NCBI RefSeq assembly: GCF_900155945.1
Contig: NZ_FTMN01000008.1
Coordinates: 162,779-226,778, forward strand
Origin: Marinobacterium stanieri
GTDB taxonomy: Bacteria; Pseudomonadota; Gammaproteobacteria; Pseudomonadales; Balneatricaceae
Length of the DNA: 64,000 nt
Direction of reading: 5' to 3'
Position numbers and translations under genes: made by a program. Position 1 is the stretch's first letter. The number at the start of each line of letters is the position of its first letter. Shown here one piece after another: positions 39,481-48,479 of this stretch. The notes under the pieces were generated by a model. The model ran no database searches. It was not told the origin of the DNA and saw only the letters and a list, made by a program, of their open reading frames with translations.

Positions 39481-41325
39481 ATGAAAACTGCACTGGCGAC
39501 AGTAACCCTGTCCGGCACCTTGCCAGCCAAACTGGAAGCTGCTGCGGCGGCCGGATTTCAGGGCGTCGAAATCTTTGAAAATGATCTGCTGCAATATGAA
39601 GGCTCGCCAGCCGATGTTCGGCGTATGGCTGAAGGGCTGGGGCTGGAGATCATCGCTTTGCAGCCATTCCGCGATATGGAAGGCATGCCCGAGCCCTACC
39701 GCAGTCAGAAATTCCGCTACCTGCAGCGCAAGTTTGCCCTGGCTCATGAGCTGGGCACCTCGCGTCTGCTGATGTGCAGTAACGTGTCACCTCATGCCAG
39801 CGGTGACCGCGAGCAGTGTGCAGCCGATCTGCATGCCCTGGCGGACATGGCAGCTCAGGAAGGGCTGACACTGGGGTATGAGGCCCTGGCCTGGGGGCGC
39901 TTCATAGCCGACTATGAGGATGCCTGGGATCTGGTCAAACGTGCCGACCATCCCAATCTGGGGATCAACCTGGATACCTTCCACATGTTTGCCCGCGGTA
40001 ATACCCTGGATTGCCTCCGGGATGAAATTCCGGTGGATAAGATTGCACTGGTGCAGATTGCCGATGCACCGATCATGCAGATGGATGTGCTCCAGTACAG
40101 CCGTCACTTCCGCTGTTTCCCCGGTCAGGGGGATCTGCCGGTGGTGGATTTTGTGCGTTGTCTGCAGGACAAGGGCTTCAACGACTACCTGTCGCATGAA
40201 ATCTTCAATGATGAGTTCCGCTCTTCGTCGGCGAAAGAGAAGGCGGTTGACGGCATGCGCTCGATGATCTGGCTGCAGGAGCAGGCGTCACAGAAAGAGC
40301 CGGAGCAGGCCAGTGAGATCACCGATATCGAATTCGTGGAGTTCGCTGTTGAAGGCGATACGGGAGAAGAGCTGATTGGCCTGCTTAACCAGCTGGGCTT
40401 TCGGGAAACCCATCGCCATCGCTCGAAAAATGTCAGCCTCATGCGTCAGGGTGACATCAACCTGATCCTCAACCGCGAGCCGGAGAGTCAGGCACATGAG
40501 CATTTTCAGCGTCACGGGGTGTCCGTCTGTGCGCTTGCTTTCGCCAGCAGCAATCTCAAGTCGACCCTGGCCCGTGCCGACCGCTATCACCTGCAGCGCT
40601 TTGAGCATCAGGCCGGTCCCGGTGAGCTGAATATACCGGCGATTCGAGGCGTGGGTGACAGCCTGGTGTACTTCGTCGAACGCAACGGCGCTTATCGTTT
40701 CTTCGATATCGACTTTGTTCCGGTTGAAGCTGAGCAGGAACAGCTGGGGCTACAACGCATTGACCATATGGGGCAATCAGTCGCCAAAACCGATTTCCTG
40801 TCAGCCTCGTTCTTCTACAAATCCCTGTTCGATTTTGATATTGAACCCAGCCAGGACCTGCCCGACATCTTTGGTCTGGTGGTCAGCCGCACCGCTAAAA
40901 GCGCCAACGGCCGGGTGCGTATTCCGATCAACATGACAGACGCCCGTGAGGCATCGCCGCAGCGCTTTATTCAGCGTTCCAAGGGGGCAGGCTTCCAGCA
41001 GGTTGCCTTCGAGTGCGAGGATATTTTCAAGGCAGCGGCCGGTGCCGGGCCCGAAAATCTGCTGCCGATTCCGGCCAACTACTACGACGATATCGAAGCG
41101 CGTTTTGCGCTGGAGCCAGCGTTTGTGGCCAAGCTGAAAGCTCACAACCTGCTGTATGACCTCAGCGAAGAGGGCGGTGAGCTGTTCCACTTCTACACCC
41201 GGGAAACCCACGGGGTGTTCTTTGAAGTGCTGCAACGCACTGGTGGCTATAGCCGCTATGGTGAGGCCAACGCGCACATACGTCTGGCGGCGCAGTCGCG
41301 TCAGTATGCGTTGGCGCAGGCCTGA
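39481..41325 (+). CDS. quiC: 3-Dehydroshikimate dehydratase QuiC (TIM barrel fused to HPPD-like domain)
   Basis: The 614-residue fusion has an N-terminal AP-endonuclease/xylose-isomerase-like TIM barrel (about 1-270) with candidate metal ligands in 'LGYEALAWG', 'LGINLDTFHMF', 'LVQIADAP' and 'YLSHEIFND'. The C-terminal half (about 285-610) is a glyoxalase/4-hydroxyphenylpyruvate dioxygenase-like domain ending 'GVFFEVLQRTGGYSRYGEANAHIRLAAQSR'. This is the Pseudomonas QuiC1 architecture. The first domain dehydrates 3-dehydroshikimate to protocatechuate; the role of the second is not established. It joins quinate breakdown to the ligAB pathway. Confidence 0.9.
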   Translation: MKTALATVTLSGTLPAKLEAAAAAGFQGVEIFENDLLQYEGSPADVRRMAEGLGLEIIALQPFRDMEGMPEPYRSQKFRYLQRKFALAHELGTSRLLMCSNVSPHASGDREQCAADLHALADMAAQEGLTLGYEALAWGRFIADYEDAWDLVKRADHPNLGINLDTFHMFARGNTLDCLRDEIPVDKIALVQIADAPIMQMDVLQYSRHFRCFPGQGDLPVVDFVRCLQDKGFNDYLSHEIFNDEFRSSSAKEKAVDGMRSMIWLQEQASQKEPEQASEITDIEFVEFAVEGDTGEELIGLLNQLGFRETHRHRSKNVSLMRQGDINLILNREPESQAHEHFQRHGVSVCALAFASSNLKSTLARADRYHLQRFEHQAGPGELNIPAIRGVGDSLVYFVERNGAYRFFDIDFVPVEAEQEQLGLQRIDHMGQSVAKTDFLSASFFYKSLFDFDIEPSQDLPDIFGLVVSRTAKSANGRVRIPINMTDAREASPQRFIQRSKGAGFQQVAFECEDIFKAAAGAGPENLLPIPANYYDDIEARFALEPAFVAKLKAHNLLYDLSEEGGELFHFYTRETHGVFFEVLQRTGGYSRYGEANAHIRLAAQSRQYALAQA

Positions 41326-41334
41326 TTTCTCCAC

Positions 41335-41356
41335 ACCGCCCTCACTCGAGGGCGGT
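41335..41356. terminator. GC-rich hairpin between quiC and the AEC transporter gene
   Basis: ACCGCCCTC / GAGGGCGGT (9 bp, ACTC loop) lies between the convergent stops. No good T-run follows on either strand, so efficiency is uncertain. Confidence 0.5.
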
Positions 41357-41379
41357 TACCCCTTTCCCTATCGATCGCC

Positions 41380-42312
41380 TCAGGTCAGCAAACCAATCAT
41401 CAGTGTCAGCGTAAAGAAGGACATCAGCGTGGTGATGATCAAAATGCTGGCGCTGGTTTGGCCAAAACCGTAGTTACCGGCAATGATCGGGAAGACGCTG
41501 AACATGGGCATGGAGGCGAGCAGCAGCATGGAAAGCCTCAGGTCCGGGTCCATCCCCGGTACCAGCATCAGCAGCAGGAACACCAGCAAGGGGTGCAGCA
41601 GCAACTTGCCCGCTACGACCGCCGGAATAGCCGAGACATTACCTCGAATGGACGTACCCACCAGAACACCCCCGATACTGAATAGCGCGACCGCTGCCGA
41701 GGCCTGAGCCAGCATGCTGAGGGTCTTGTCGATGACCTGAGGGATAGGCAGCTGTAGCAGTGAAACCAGCATGCCGGCACCGATGGCCAGTACCAGCGGA
41801 TTCTTCAGCACGCGGGCAAACACGGCAGTGAAATGCTGGCGTCTGGAGGTGGCGTCATCCCGTCCACCCGATTCGATAATGATCAGTGCCAGTGGAATGA
41901 TCAGCAGATTCTCCACCATCAATGACATGGCAAACGCCTGCGCGGGCGGCTCGCCAAAAACCTGCAATAGCACCGGATAGCCGATAAAGGCACTGTTGGA
42001 GACGGCCATACCCATGCCTTTTACGCCGCTTAACGGCAGCGTATTGCCCACCAGTTTGCGGTGCAGGGTGACGCCAATCAGCAGTGCCAACAGGGATGCG
42101 GTGGCATACACCAGCAGATAGCTGGGCTCGATGACCTCACTGAACTCCATGCGCGACAGCGTCCCGAAAATCAGTGCCGGCAGGCTGAAATAGAGTACAA
42201 AACGCCCCATGCCCGGGGCAGCAGCTGCGGGCAGAATGCCGCTTTTGACAGCCAGGTAGCCCAGGCCAATCAGGATGAAAATGGGGGCGGTAATGGACAG
42301 CACGCTCAGCAT
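41380..42312 (-). CDS. AEC-family (auxin efflux carrier-like) transporter
   Basis: The 310-residue protein has about ten hydrophobic segments in the 5+5 inverted arrangement of the AEC/BASS-like fold ('GLGYLAVKSGILPAAAAPGMGRFVLYFSLPALIF', 'SNSAFIGYPVLLQVFGEP'). Family members move organic anions such as malate or auxin. Its place between quiC and a regulator suggests an aromatic or hydroaromatic acid, but nothing in the sequence fixes the substrate or direction. It is preceded (72 bp) by the AraC-type gene on the same strand. Confidence 0.85.
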   Translation of the reverse strand: MLSVLSITAPIFILIGLGYLAVKSGILPAAAAPGMGRFVLYFSLPALIFGTLSRMEFSEVIEPSYLLVYATASLLALLIGVTLHRKLVGNTLPLSGVKGMGMAVSNSAFIGYPVLLQVFGEPPAQAFAMSLMVENLLIIPLALIIIESGGRDDATSRRQHFTAVFARVLKNPLVLAIGAGMLVSLLQLPIPQVIDKTLSMLAQASAAVALFSIGGVLVGTSIRGNVSAIPAVVAGKLLLHPLLVFLLLMLVPGMDPDLRLSMLLLASMPMFSVFPIIAGNYGFGQTSASILIITTLMSFFTLTLMIGLLT

Positions 42313-42384
42313 GCAGCAACTCCTTTTGTGTCAGTTGTATCAGGGTGTACCAGAGGCCGCTGACGCGGTGATGACACTAACCTG

Positions 42385-43308
42385 TCAGGCCTGTTCACGG
42401 TGTTCCCGGAAGATACTAGGTGTAGTCCCCACCCGCCGTTTGAAGAAACGGGCGAAATAGGCCGGGTCGGCAAAGCCCAGCTCATAGGCGATCAGGGATA
42501 CCGGGGCCGAGGAGTATATCAGCATGCGCTGGGCTTCCAGCGCCAGGCGGTCTTGCAACAGGTCACCCAGGCTTTTTCCGGTCGTGGCTTTGCAGGCCCG
42601 GTTGAGGCCAATCGGAGTGGTACACAGGGCATCGGCATAGAACTGGGACGGCAGATGCTCACGGTAGTGCAGTTCAATCAGTTCGCTCAGTTGCTGATAG
42701 CGGGTATCGTAATGTCCCTCGTGGCGCTGGCGATGGTGGGCGTGCAGGTGACGCCCCAGCTTGATCAGCATGGCGAACAACAGGCACTCGAACAGCTGCT
42801 GCTTGCCCGGTTCATTGTTGTTGTATTCGTTCAACAGCTGATTGATGGACTGGTCGATAAACTGTCTGTCTTCAGGGTGGCTCTTTAACCTTATCACCTG
42901 TGCCGAGCGCATGAGTTCATCATGGACGGCCGAGTTACGGCTCAGCCGTTCATCACTGAGCAGCAGCTGAGACAGGGTAATGACATAACCGAGAGTGACA
43001 TCGCGCTCGAACTCAAAACCATGGGGCACCGAGGGCGGCAAGGTAAACAGGCAGGGCCCTTCCAGACAATGCTCCTGACCATCAAGGTGTGCCTTGACCT
43101 GGCCATGGCTGACATATACCAGCTGGTACATGCGCGGGTGTTGGTGAATACCAATATTCCAGTTGAACAGGCGGGCGCGGGACTTGATGTCCTCAATGTG
43201 GAAAAACTCGGGATCCTGCTGGGAAGGGGCTTCCCGGTAGAGGGCATAGGTTGAGATACCTGCCTTTGATGGGCGATGACCGCTGTCTGGTCGGGTGGTA
43301 GAGGGCAT
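42385..43308 (-). CDS. AraC-family regulator (PobR/HpaA-like)
   Basis: The 307-residue protein has an N-terminal cupin sensing domain (about 40-130, 'YQLVYVSHGQVKAHLDGQEHCLEGPCLFTLPPSVPHGFEF') and a C-terminal double HTH (about 205-305, 'PIGLNRACKATTGKSLGDLLQDRLALEAQRML', 'FADPAYFARFFKRRVGTTPSIFRE'). This form matches AraC regulators of aromatic hydroxylases such as PobR/PobC and HpaA. It may control pobA, the adjacent AEC transporter or the TRAP operon just upstream; which one cannot be read from sequence. Confidence 0.85.
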   Translation of the reverse strand: MPSTTRPDSGHRPSKAGISTYALYREAPSQQDPEFFHIEDIKSRARLFNWNIGIHQHPRMYQLVYVSHGQVKAHLDGQEHCLEGPCLFTLPPSVPHGFEFERDVTLGYVITLSQLLLSDERLSRNSAVHDELMRSAQVIRLKSHPEDRQFIDQSINQLLNEYNNNEPGKQQLFECLLFAMLIKLGRHLHAHHRQRHEGHYDTRYQQLSELIELHYREHLPSQFYADALCTTPIGLNRACKATTGKSLGDLLQDRLALEAQRMLIYSSAPVSLIAYELGFADPAYFARFFKRRVGTTPSIFREHREQA

Positions 43309-43333
43309 GCCGGGTGCCTCCTGTGAACAAATA

Positions 43334-43356
43334 CTGACCCCGGAGACCGGGGTCAG
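43334..43356 (-). terminator. Intrinsic terminator of the second TRAP operon
   Basis: CTGACCCCGG / CCGGGGTCAG (10 bp, 3-nt loop) is followed on the minus strand by TATTTGTT, 12 bp after the dctM stop. Confidence 0.75.
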
Positions 43357-43367
43357 TCAGGTGAGGA

Positions 43368-44654
43368 CTAGAGTAGCCCCAGAGCCAGTGCCGGGAAAGT
43401 GATCAGCAGAGCCAGGCGGACCAGATCGGAAATCACAAAAGGCATGACCCCCTTGTAAATGGAACCGATGGACACGTCCTTGGCAAAGGCCTTTATCACA
43501 AACACGTTCATGCCTACCGGAGGTGTGATCAAGCCCAGCTCCACCGTAATCACGGCGACAATGCCGAACCAGATGGGGTCAAAGCCGGCGGCTTCCACCA
43601 GTGGGTATACCACGGGCACGGTCAGCAGCAGCATGGCGATACTGTCCATGACGCAGCCGAGCAACATAAACAGCACCAGTACGCAGATCAGAATCATGAA
43701 CGGTGTCAGCTGAAGGCTATCTACGAAGCTCACAAGCTCGAAGGAAATTCGGGAGACACTGAGGAAATACCCGAAAATCTCTGCACCGATAATCATGAAA
43801 AAGATCATCGCCGAAGTGGTCAGGGTTTCCTGAATGGCGCTGCGAAAACCTTCAAAGTTCATCCCGCGAATGACCGCCATTACCAGCGTGGCAAAGGCTC
43901 CGATGGCAGCGGCTTCGGTCGGCGTGAAAATACCCAGGTAGATACCACCAATGATGATGGCGAATACTGCCGAGAAGGGGACAAGTCCCTTGAGCCCCAG
44001 CAGTTTTTCTTTCAGGGAAGTCGCCTCACCCGGTGTGGCCAGTTCGGGCTTGAGTTTGACCAGTACACTGATGGTCACACAGTAGAGCACCAGGCCGAGA
44101 ATGCCCGGAATCAGGCCGGCGATGAACATGTCACCCACCGACTGTTCGGTGATCAGGGCATACAGCAGCAGCGCAATGGAGGGCGGAATCATGATACCCA
44201 GGGTACCGCCGGCAGCCAGAGTACCGGTGGCGAGAGAATCAGCGTAACCATGCTTGCGCATTTCCGGCAGGGCTACGCGTGACATGCTGGCCGCAGTCGC
44301 TACTGAAGAGCCCGAGATGGCGGAGAATATGCCGCAGGACAGGATCGCCGCCAGGGAAATACCACCACGCCAGGCACCGAACAGGGAGCGTGCGCCACTG
44401 AACAGCTGGTCCGACATCTTGGCCCGGGAGGCAAACACGCCCATCATGATGAACATGGGAATGGGGCTGAAGCTGTAGTTGGAGAGGGTCTCGAAGGGGC
44501 CTCCTTCCAGAATGGCCATGGCCGGATCAAAGGCGATAATCCAGGCAAAGCCGATAAAGCCAACAGAAGCCATGGCCAGCGCGATGGGTGCGCGCAGGGC
44601 CATCATGACCAGCATCAAGGCGATGCAGGTCAAACCGATCATGGCAGAACTCAT
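43368..44654 (-). CDS. TRAP transporter large permease (DctM type), protocatechuate cluster
   Basis: The 428-residue polytopic protein has the DctM motifs 'GTLGIMIPPSIALLLYALITEQSVGDMFIAG' and 'VELGLITPPVGMNVFVIKAFA'. It overlaps the small permease stop by 4 bp (ATGA), so translation is coupled. The set lies just after ligC and an aldo/keto reductase on the minus strand, which suggests an aromatic or oxo-acid of the protocatechuate route as substrate. Confidence 0.93.
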   Translation of the reverse strand: MSSAMIGLTCIALMLVMMALRAPIALAMASVGFIGFAWIIAFDPAMAILEGGPFETLSNYSFSPIPMFIMMGVFASRAKMSDQLFSGARSLFGAWRGGISLAAILSCGIFSAISGSSVATAASMSRVALPEMRKHGYADSLATGTLAAGGTLGIMIPPSIALLLYALITEQSVGDMFIAGLIPGILGLVLYCVTISVLVKLKPELATPGEATSLKEKLLGLKGLVPFSAVFAIIIGGIYLGIFTPTEAAAIGAFATLVMAVIRGMNFEGFRSAIQETLTTSAMIFFMIIGAEIFGYFLSVSRISFELVSFVDSLQLTPFMILICVLVLFMLLGCVMDSIAMLLLTVPVVYPLVEAAGFDPIWFGIVAVITVELGLITPPVGMNVFVIKAFAKDVSIGSIYKGVMPFVISDLVRLALLITFPALALGLL

Positions 44655-45163
44655 GCGTTAAACCCCATTGCAGTGCAGAAGCGTCGTTGTGCCGTCAGCA
44701 GGGCGCGAATACCCAGCATGGCGGTGCCAAAAACGGTGGCTGCGTAGATGTAACTCATGGGCACCAGCAGATCCTGAGTGGTCTCGCCGGTCATGTTGGC
44801 GGCATGGATCGCTTCAAAAAAGCGGATGGTCATACCCAGCGCCAGTAACATGTAGCCCAGAAAATAGATGCCTTCGAGGAAGGCTTTCTTGCGTTCACTG
44901 AGTCGTTCGGTAAACAGGTCCACCACGACCTGAGAACGGTCAACACAATAGGGCAGCGAATACAGAATCGTGAACAACAGGCCGAACTTGATGATTTCGA
45001 TGCCACCAATGAAGGTAAGATCGATGCCACCGTCGGTAACCCCGAACAGGAAGCGGGTGGTGACGTCCAGAAGGACCGTCACCATCATTGTCACGATCAC
45101 AACGCCACTCAGCTGCATCATCCAGAAGGCGATGGCATCAATCAGGTGTGCGATCTGTTTCAT
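44651..45163 (-). CDS. TRAP transporter small permease (DctQ type)
   Basis: The 170-residue protein has four membrane segments ('SGVVIVTMMVTVLLDVTTRFLFG', 'IIKFGLLFTILYSLPYCVDRSQVVVDLFTERLSE'), typical of DctQ. It is 21 bp after the binding protein gene and overlaps the large permease by 4 bp. Its N-terminus MKQIAHLIDAIAFWMMQ fits the family. Confidence 0.9.
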   Translation of the reverse strand: MKQIAHLIDAIAFWMMQLSGVVIVTMMVTVLLDVTTRFLFGVTDGGIDLTFIGGIEIIKFGLLFTILYSLPYCVDRSQVVVDLFTERLSERKKAFLEGIYFLGYMLLALGMTIRFFEAIHAANMTGETTQDLLVPMSYIYAATVFGTAMLGIRALLTAQRRFCTAMGFNA

Positions 45164-45184
45164 GTTTGACTCCAGGGCGCAGGC

Positions 45185-46213
45185 TTACTGACAGCTGTCA
45201 GCCAGTTCGAGTGCACGGGCGTACACCTTGCGTGCCGGGAGACCCTTGTTTTCCAGTTCGGCCAGGTAGTTTTCGGTTGCCGCGGCGACGACCGGTTTCC
45301 AGGCCGGGTTATCCACACCGCCTTCAATGGTGAGGATTTCATGACCGGCATCCACAGCATCTTTACGGCCTGCTGCATCCTGCTGGTCGAACACCTTGCC
45401 GGCATTAGCGGCCCAGAGCTGACCCGAGTTGTCATCGATCACTTTCTTCAGGTCATCCGGCATGGAGTTGTACACACGCTTGTTCATGGTGACCACGAAC
45501 GACAGGCTGTAGAGACCCACTTCTGTGTGTTTGGTGGCCAGTTCATTCAGGCGGAAGGATTTCTGACCTTCCCAGGGCAGGGAGACGCCATCAATTACGC
45601 CACGCTGCATGGACTGGTAAGACTCGGGTGCCGGCATGCCCACCGGCTGGGCTTCAACCTCTTCCAGAATCTTGGCGACCACCGCAGTGGGGCGACGGAT
45701 ACGCATACCGGCCAGGTCAGATGGCTGCTCGATCAGCTTTTCCTTGGTGTGAATGTGACCCTGACCGTGGGTGAACATGAACAGCGGTTTGGTTTCCTTG
45801 TACTCGTCGGCAACCAGGCCTTCATCGTACAGGGACTGGATCACACAGGAACCCTGCTGGGCATCGGTCACGATACCGGGCAGTTCCACGATCTGGGTCA
45901 GCGGGAAACGGTTGGCAGTATAACCCTGCACCGTGGCGCTGATATCGGCGATGCCATTGGCGGCTGCATCATACAGAGCCGGTGGTTTGGCCAGGGTGGA
46001 GGAAGGGTAGAGCTCTACTTCAATGCGACCGTTGGAGTCGGCTTTCACCTTGTCGGCCCAGGCAACGAACACCTCTTTATGGGGGGCCGCAACGGGCGGG
46101 AAGAAGTGAGCAAAACGCAGGGTGTAGTCAGCCGCCATGGCGGTGGGTGCGGTAACGGTTGCAGTGGCAGCCAGAGCAGCCGAGAACGCAGCGGTCTTGA
46201 GCATCTTTTTCAT
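45185..46213 (-). CDS. TRAP transporter substrate-binding protein (DctP type)
   Basis: The 342-residue periplasmic protein has a signal peptide (MKKMLKTAAFSAALAATATV, cleavage after 'AMA') and the DctP fold, with 'LYPSSTLAKPPALYDAAANGIADISATVQGY' and the substrate-carboxylate Arg in 'GMRIRRPTAVVAKILEEVEAQPVGMPAPESYQSMQRGVIDG'. It differs clearly from the binding protein of the quinate cluster, so the two transporters should take different acids. Confidence 0.93.
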   Translation of the reverse strand: MKKMLKTAAFSAALAATATVTAPTAMAADYTLRFAHFFPPVAAPHKEVFVAWADKVKADSNGRIEVELYPSSTLAKPPALYDAAANGIADISATVQGYTANRFPLTQIVELPGIVTDAQQGSCVIQSLYDEGLVADEYKETKPLFMFTHGQGHIHTKEKLIEQPSDLAGMRIRRPTAVVAKILEEVEAQPVGMPAPESYQSMQRGVIDGVSLPWEGQKSFRLNELATKHTEVGLYSLSFVVTMNKRVYNSMPDDLKKVIDDNSGQLWAANAGKVFDQQDAAGRKDAVDAGHEILTIEGGVDNPAWKPVVAAATENYLAELENKGLPARKVYARALELADSCQ

Positions 46214-46318
46214 GGGTGGTTGCCTCGGTTTTTATTGTGTTTCTTTTTGTCTTTATTGCGTGCTTGTTATATCGAGCGTTGTTGCAGCGGTGTACGGGTG
46301 GAGCCGGTTCGCCTGTTA

Positions 46319-47314
46319 TCAGGCGAACTCTTCGGTATCGATTTCAGCCTGCTGGGCCGCGCTGTAACGTGGGCCATGCACGGTGCTCTGGTTAATCAGC
46401 GCATCCAGGCGCGCCACCAGTGCCCCGTCCAGGCTGACCTGATCTGCCAGCAGGTTTTCCTGCATATGCTCGACCGAGCGTGTTCCCGGAATGGGAATGA
46501 TGTGATCGCCCTTGGCCTTGAGCCAGGCCAACGCCAGCTGGGCGGGTGAGCAACCTGCTTCCTCGGCGATGGCAACATAGCCGCTCAGCAACTGCAGGTT
46601 CTGTGGGTAGTTGTCCTCATTGAAACGTGGCATGTTGCGGCGAATGTCCTTTTCCACCAGTGACGTCACATCCTGCAGGGTGTTGGTCAGGTAACCACGG
46701 GCCAGCGGACTGAAGGCAACAAAGGCGGTACCGCTGTCGCGGCAGGCATCCAGTACGGCAATCTCGGCGTTACGGGACCAGAGTGAGTACTCGGTCTGCA
46801 GCGCCGCAATCGGGTGCACGGATTGGGCGCGTTTCAGGGTTTCGGCCGACACTTCCGACAGTCCGATGGCGCCGATCTTGCCTGCCTTAACCAGCTCCGC
46901 CAAAGCGCCTACACTCTCTTCGATGGGCGTGTTGAAGTCGCGACGATGCAAGTAGTAGAGGTCGATATGATCGGTCTGCAGGCGGCGCAGGCTGGCTTCA
47001 CACTGAGCCTTGAGTGTCTCCGGGCGGCCATCAATCTCCTTGACGCCACTTTCCTGGCCGATGCCCATGCCGCACTTGCTGGCCAGAAACAGGGACTGGC
47101 GCTTCTCGTTCAACGCCTTGCCGACCAGCGTCTCGTTACGGCCACCACCATAAAGCGTGGCGGTATCGAAGTGACGGTAGCCCATGTCGAATGCCTGCTG
47201 CAGGGCGCGAACTCCTTCAGCTTCCGAAACGGGCGTTCCGTAGGCATGGGACAGGTTCATACAGCCCAATCCAATGCCGGGGGGGTTGAAGTCTTGGCTC
47301 AGCAGCTTGCTCAT
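46319..47314 (-). CDS. Aldo/keto reductase
   Basis: The 331-residue (alpha/beta)8 NADPH-dependent oxidoreductase has the AKR pattern 'ALQQAFDMGYRHFDTATLYGGGRNETLVGKAL' (catalytic Asp and Tyr), Lys in 'LFLASKCGMG', 'DHIDLYYLHRRD' and the cofactor region 'IIPIPGTRSVEHMQENL'. It is 47 bp downstream of ligC and upstream of the TRAP genes on the same strand. A step in the lig pathway does not obviously need it; reduction of an aldehyde such as a semialdehyde intermediate or of a different substrate is possible. Confidence 0.88.
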   Translation of the reverse strand: MSKLLSQDFNPPGIGLGCMNLSHAYGTPVSEAEGVRALQQAFDMGYRHFDTATLYGGGRNETLVGKALNEKRQSLFLASKCGMGIGQESGVKEIDGRPETLKAQCEASLRRLQTDHIDLYYLHRRDFNTPIEESVGALAELVKAGKIGAIGLSEVSAETLKRAQSVHPIAALQTEYSLWSRNAEIAVLDACRDSGTAFVAFSPLARGYLTNTLQDVTSLVEKDIRRNMPRFNEDNYPQNLQLLSGYVAIAEEAGCSPAQLALAWLKAKGDHIIPIPGTRSVEHMQENLLADQVSLDGALVARLDALINQSTVHGPRYSAAQQAEIDTEEFA

Positions 47315-47361
47315 ATGAATATCCCTGTGTTGTAAAAATCAGGTCCGGAAAGTCGAACCGC

Positions 47362-48315
47362 TTAGCGGTCCGCTTCCAGGCACTGTTCCAGCTGGTGCAG
47401 GGTTTCCATGGCCGGCAGACACTGGGCCACGCTGGAGTTAGGTTCACGGCCTTCCTGAATGGCAGCGATGAATTCACGGTCCTGCAGCTCGATACCGTTG
47501 TTGGAGACTGCAACACCGGTCAGGTCGATCTTGTTCTCGTTGCCGTCAAAGAGATCGTCGTAACGGGCGATGTAGGTACCGTTATCGCAGATGTAACGGA
47601 AGAAGGTGCCGAAAGGACCATCGTTATTGAATGACAGGGACAGAGTACAGAGTGCACCGCTGCCGGTTTTCATGCCGATGCTCATGTCCATGGCGATGCC
47701 CAGATCCGGGTGATGCGGGCCTTCCAGTGCCTGCACCTTGGTGGCGGCTTCACCGGCCTGATACTGGAACAGGTCCACGGTATGGCAGGCGTGGTGCCAT
47801 AGCAGGTGGTCGGTCCAGGAGCGCGGCTGACCCTTGGCATTGGTGTTGGTGCGGCGGAAGAAATAGGTCTGAACATCCATCTGCTGGATCTTCAGTTCAC
47901 CGGCCTGGATCTTGTTGTGAATCCACTGATGGCTGGGATTGAAGCGGCGGGTATGGCCGGCCATGGCGACCAGACCGGTTTTCTGTTGGACTTCGACCAG
48001 CTTGCGGGAGTCTTCGATGTTGTCGGCCATGGGAATCTCGACCATCACATGCTTGCCGGCTTCCAGGCACTGAATCGCCTGAGAGGCATGCATCTGTGTC
48101 GGGGTGGCCAGGATCACGCCATCCACATCGTCACGGGCCAGGGCTTCCGCCAGATCGGTGGTGTAGTGCGGCACGCCACGCTCTTCGGCAAACTCACGAA
48201 TCACGTCGATTTTTGTACCCACAACCGAGGTAACGGTCGCGCCGTCGATCGCATCGATGGCGTCCATATGTTTCATGCCAAAAGCGCCGCTGGCGCCTGC
48301 AACACAGAGTCTCAT
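47362..48315 (-). CDS. ligC: 4-Carboxy-2-hydroxymuconate-6-semialdehyde dehydrogenase LigC
   Basis: The 317-residue Gfo/Idh/MocA oxidoreductase has an N-terminal NADP Rossmann domain ('LCVAGASGAFGMKHMDAI', 'EIPMADNIEDSRKL') and a C-terminal alpha/beta domain. Segments such as 'GHTRRFNPSHQWIHNKI', 'MDVQTYFFRR', 'SWTDHLLWHHACHTVDLF' and 'NGIELQDREFIAAI' agree by eye with Sphingobium LigC. It oxidises the ring-cleavage product of LigAB (as its cyclic hemiacetal) to 2-pyrone-4,6-dicarboxylate. It is transcribed away from the ligJ-B operon with the regulator between them. Confidence 0.92.
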   Translation of the reverse strand: MRLCVAGASGAFGMKHMDAIDAIDGATVTSVVGTKIDVIREFAEERGVPHYTTDLAEALARDDVDGVILATPTQMHASQAIQCLEAGKHVMVEIPMADNIEDSRKLVEVQQKTGLVAMAGHTRRFNPSHQWIHNKIQAGELKIQQMDVQTYFFRRTNTNAKGQPRSWTDHLLWHHACHTVDLFQYQAGEAATKVQALEGPHHPDLGIAMDMSIGMKTGSGALCTLSLSFNNDGPFGTFFRYICDNGTYIARYDDLFDGNENKIDLTGVAVSNNGIELQDREFIAAIQEGREPNSSVAQCLPAMETLHQLEQCLEADR

Positions 48316-48383
48316 CAGCTTGTCTCCTGCTACTCAATGCAAAAATTCTGTTGTCCGCTGGCAGCGACTGACTGCCTCGAGAC

Positions 48384-48408
48384 GTTAGATTAGTACAGGA
48401 AATCTAAC
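48384..48408. promoter_or_regulatory. LysR-type dyad upstream of ligC (GTTAGAT-N11-ATCTAAC)
   Basis: Perfect 7-bp arms with an 11-bp spacer, 69 bp upstream of the ligC start, in the style of T-N11-A LysR sites. Confidence 0.6.
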
Positions 48409-48428
48409 ACCGACCTCGGCAACTGAGT

Positions 48429-48457
48429 AATTGAATAATCTCTTCAGGTATTCAATT
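48429..48457. promoter_or_regulatory. LysR-type dyad upstream of ligC (AATTGAATA-N11-TATTCAATT)
   Basis: Perfect 9-bp arms with an 11-bp spacer, between the regulator stop and ligC. Its spacer equals that of the neighbouring dyad. Confidence 0.6.
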
Positions 48458-48479
48458 TTTGCAAAGCAGGGTGGTTTTG

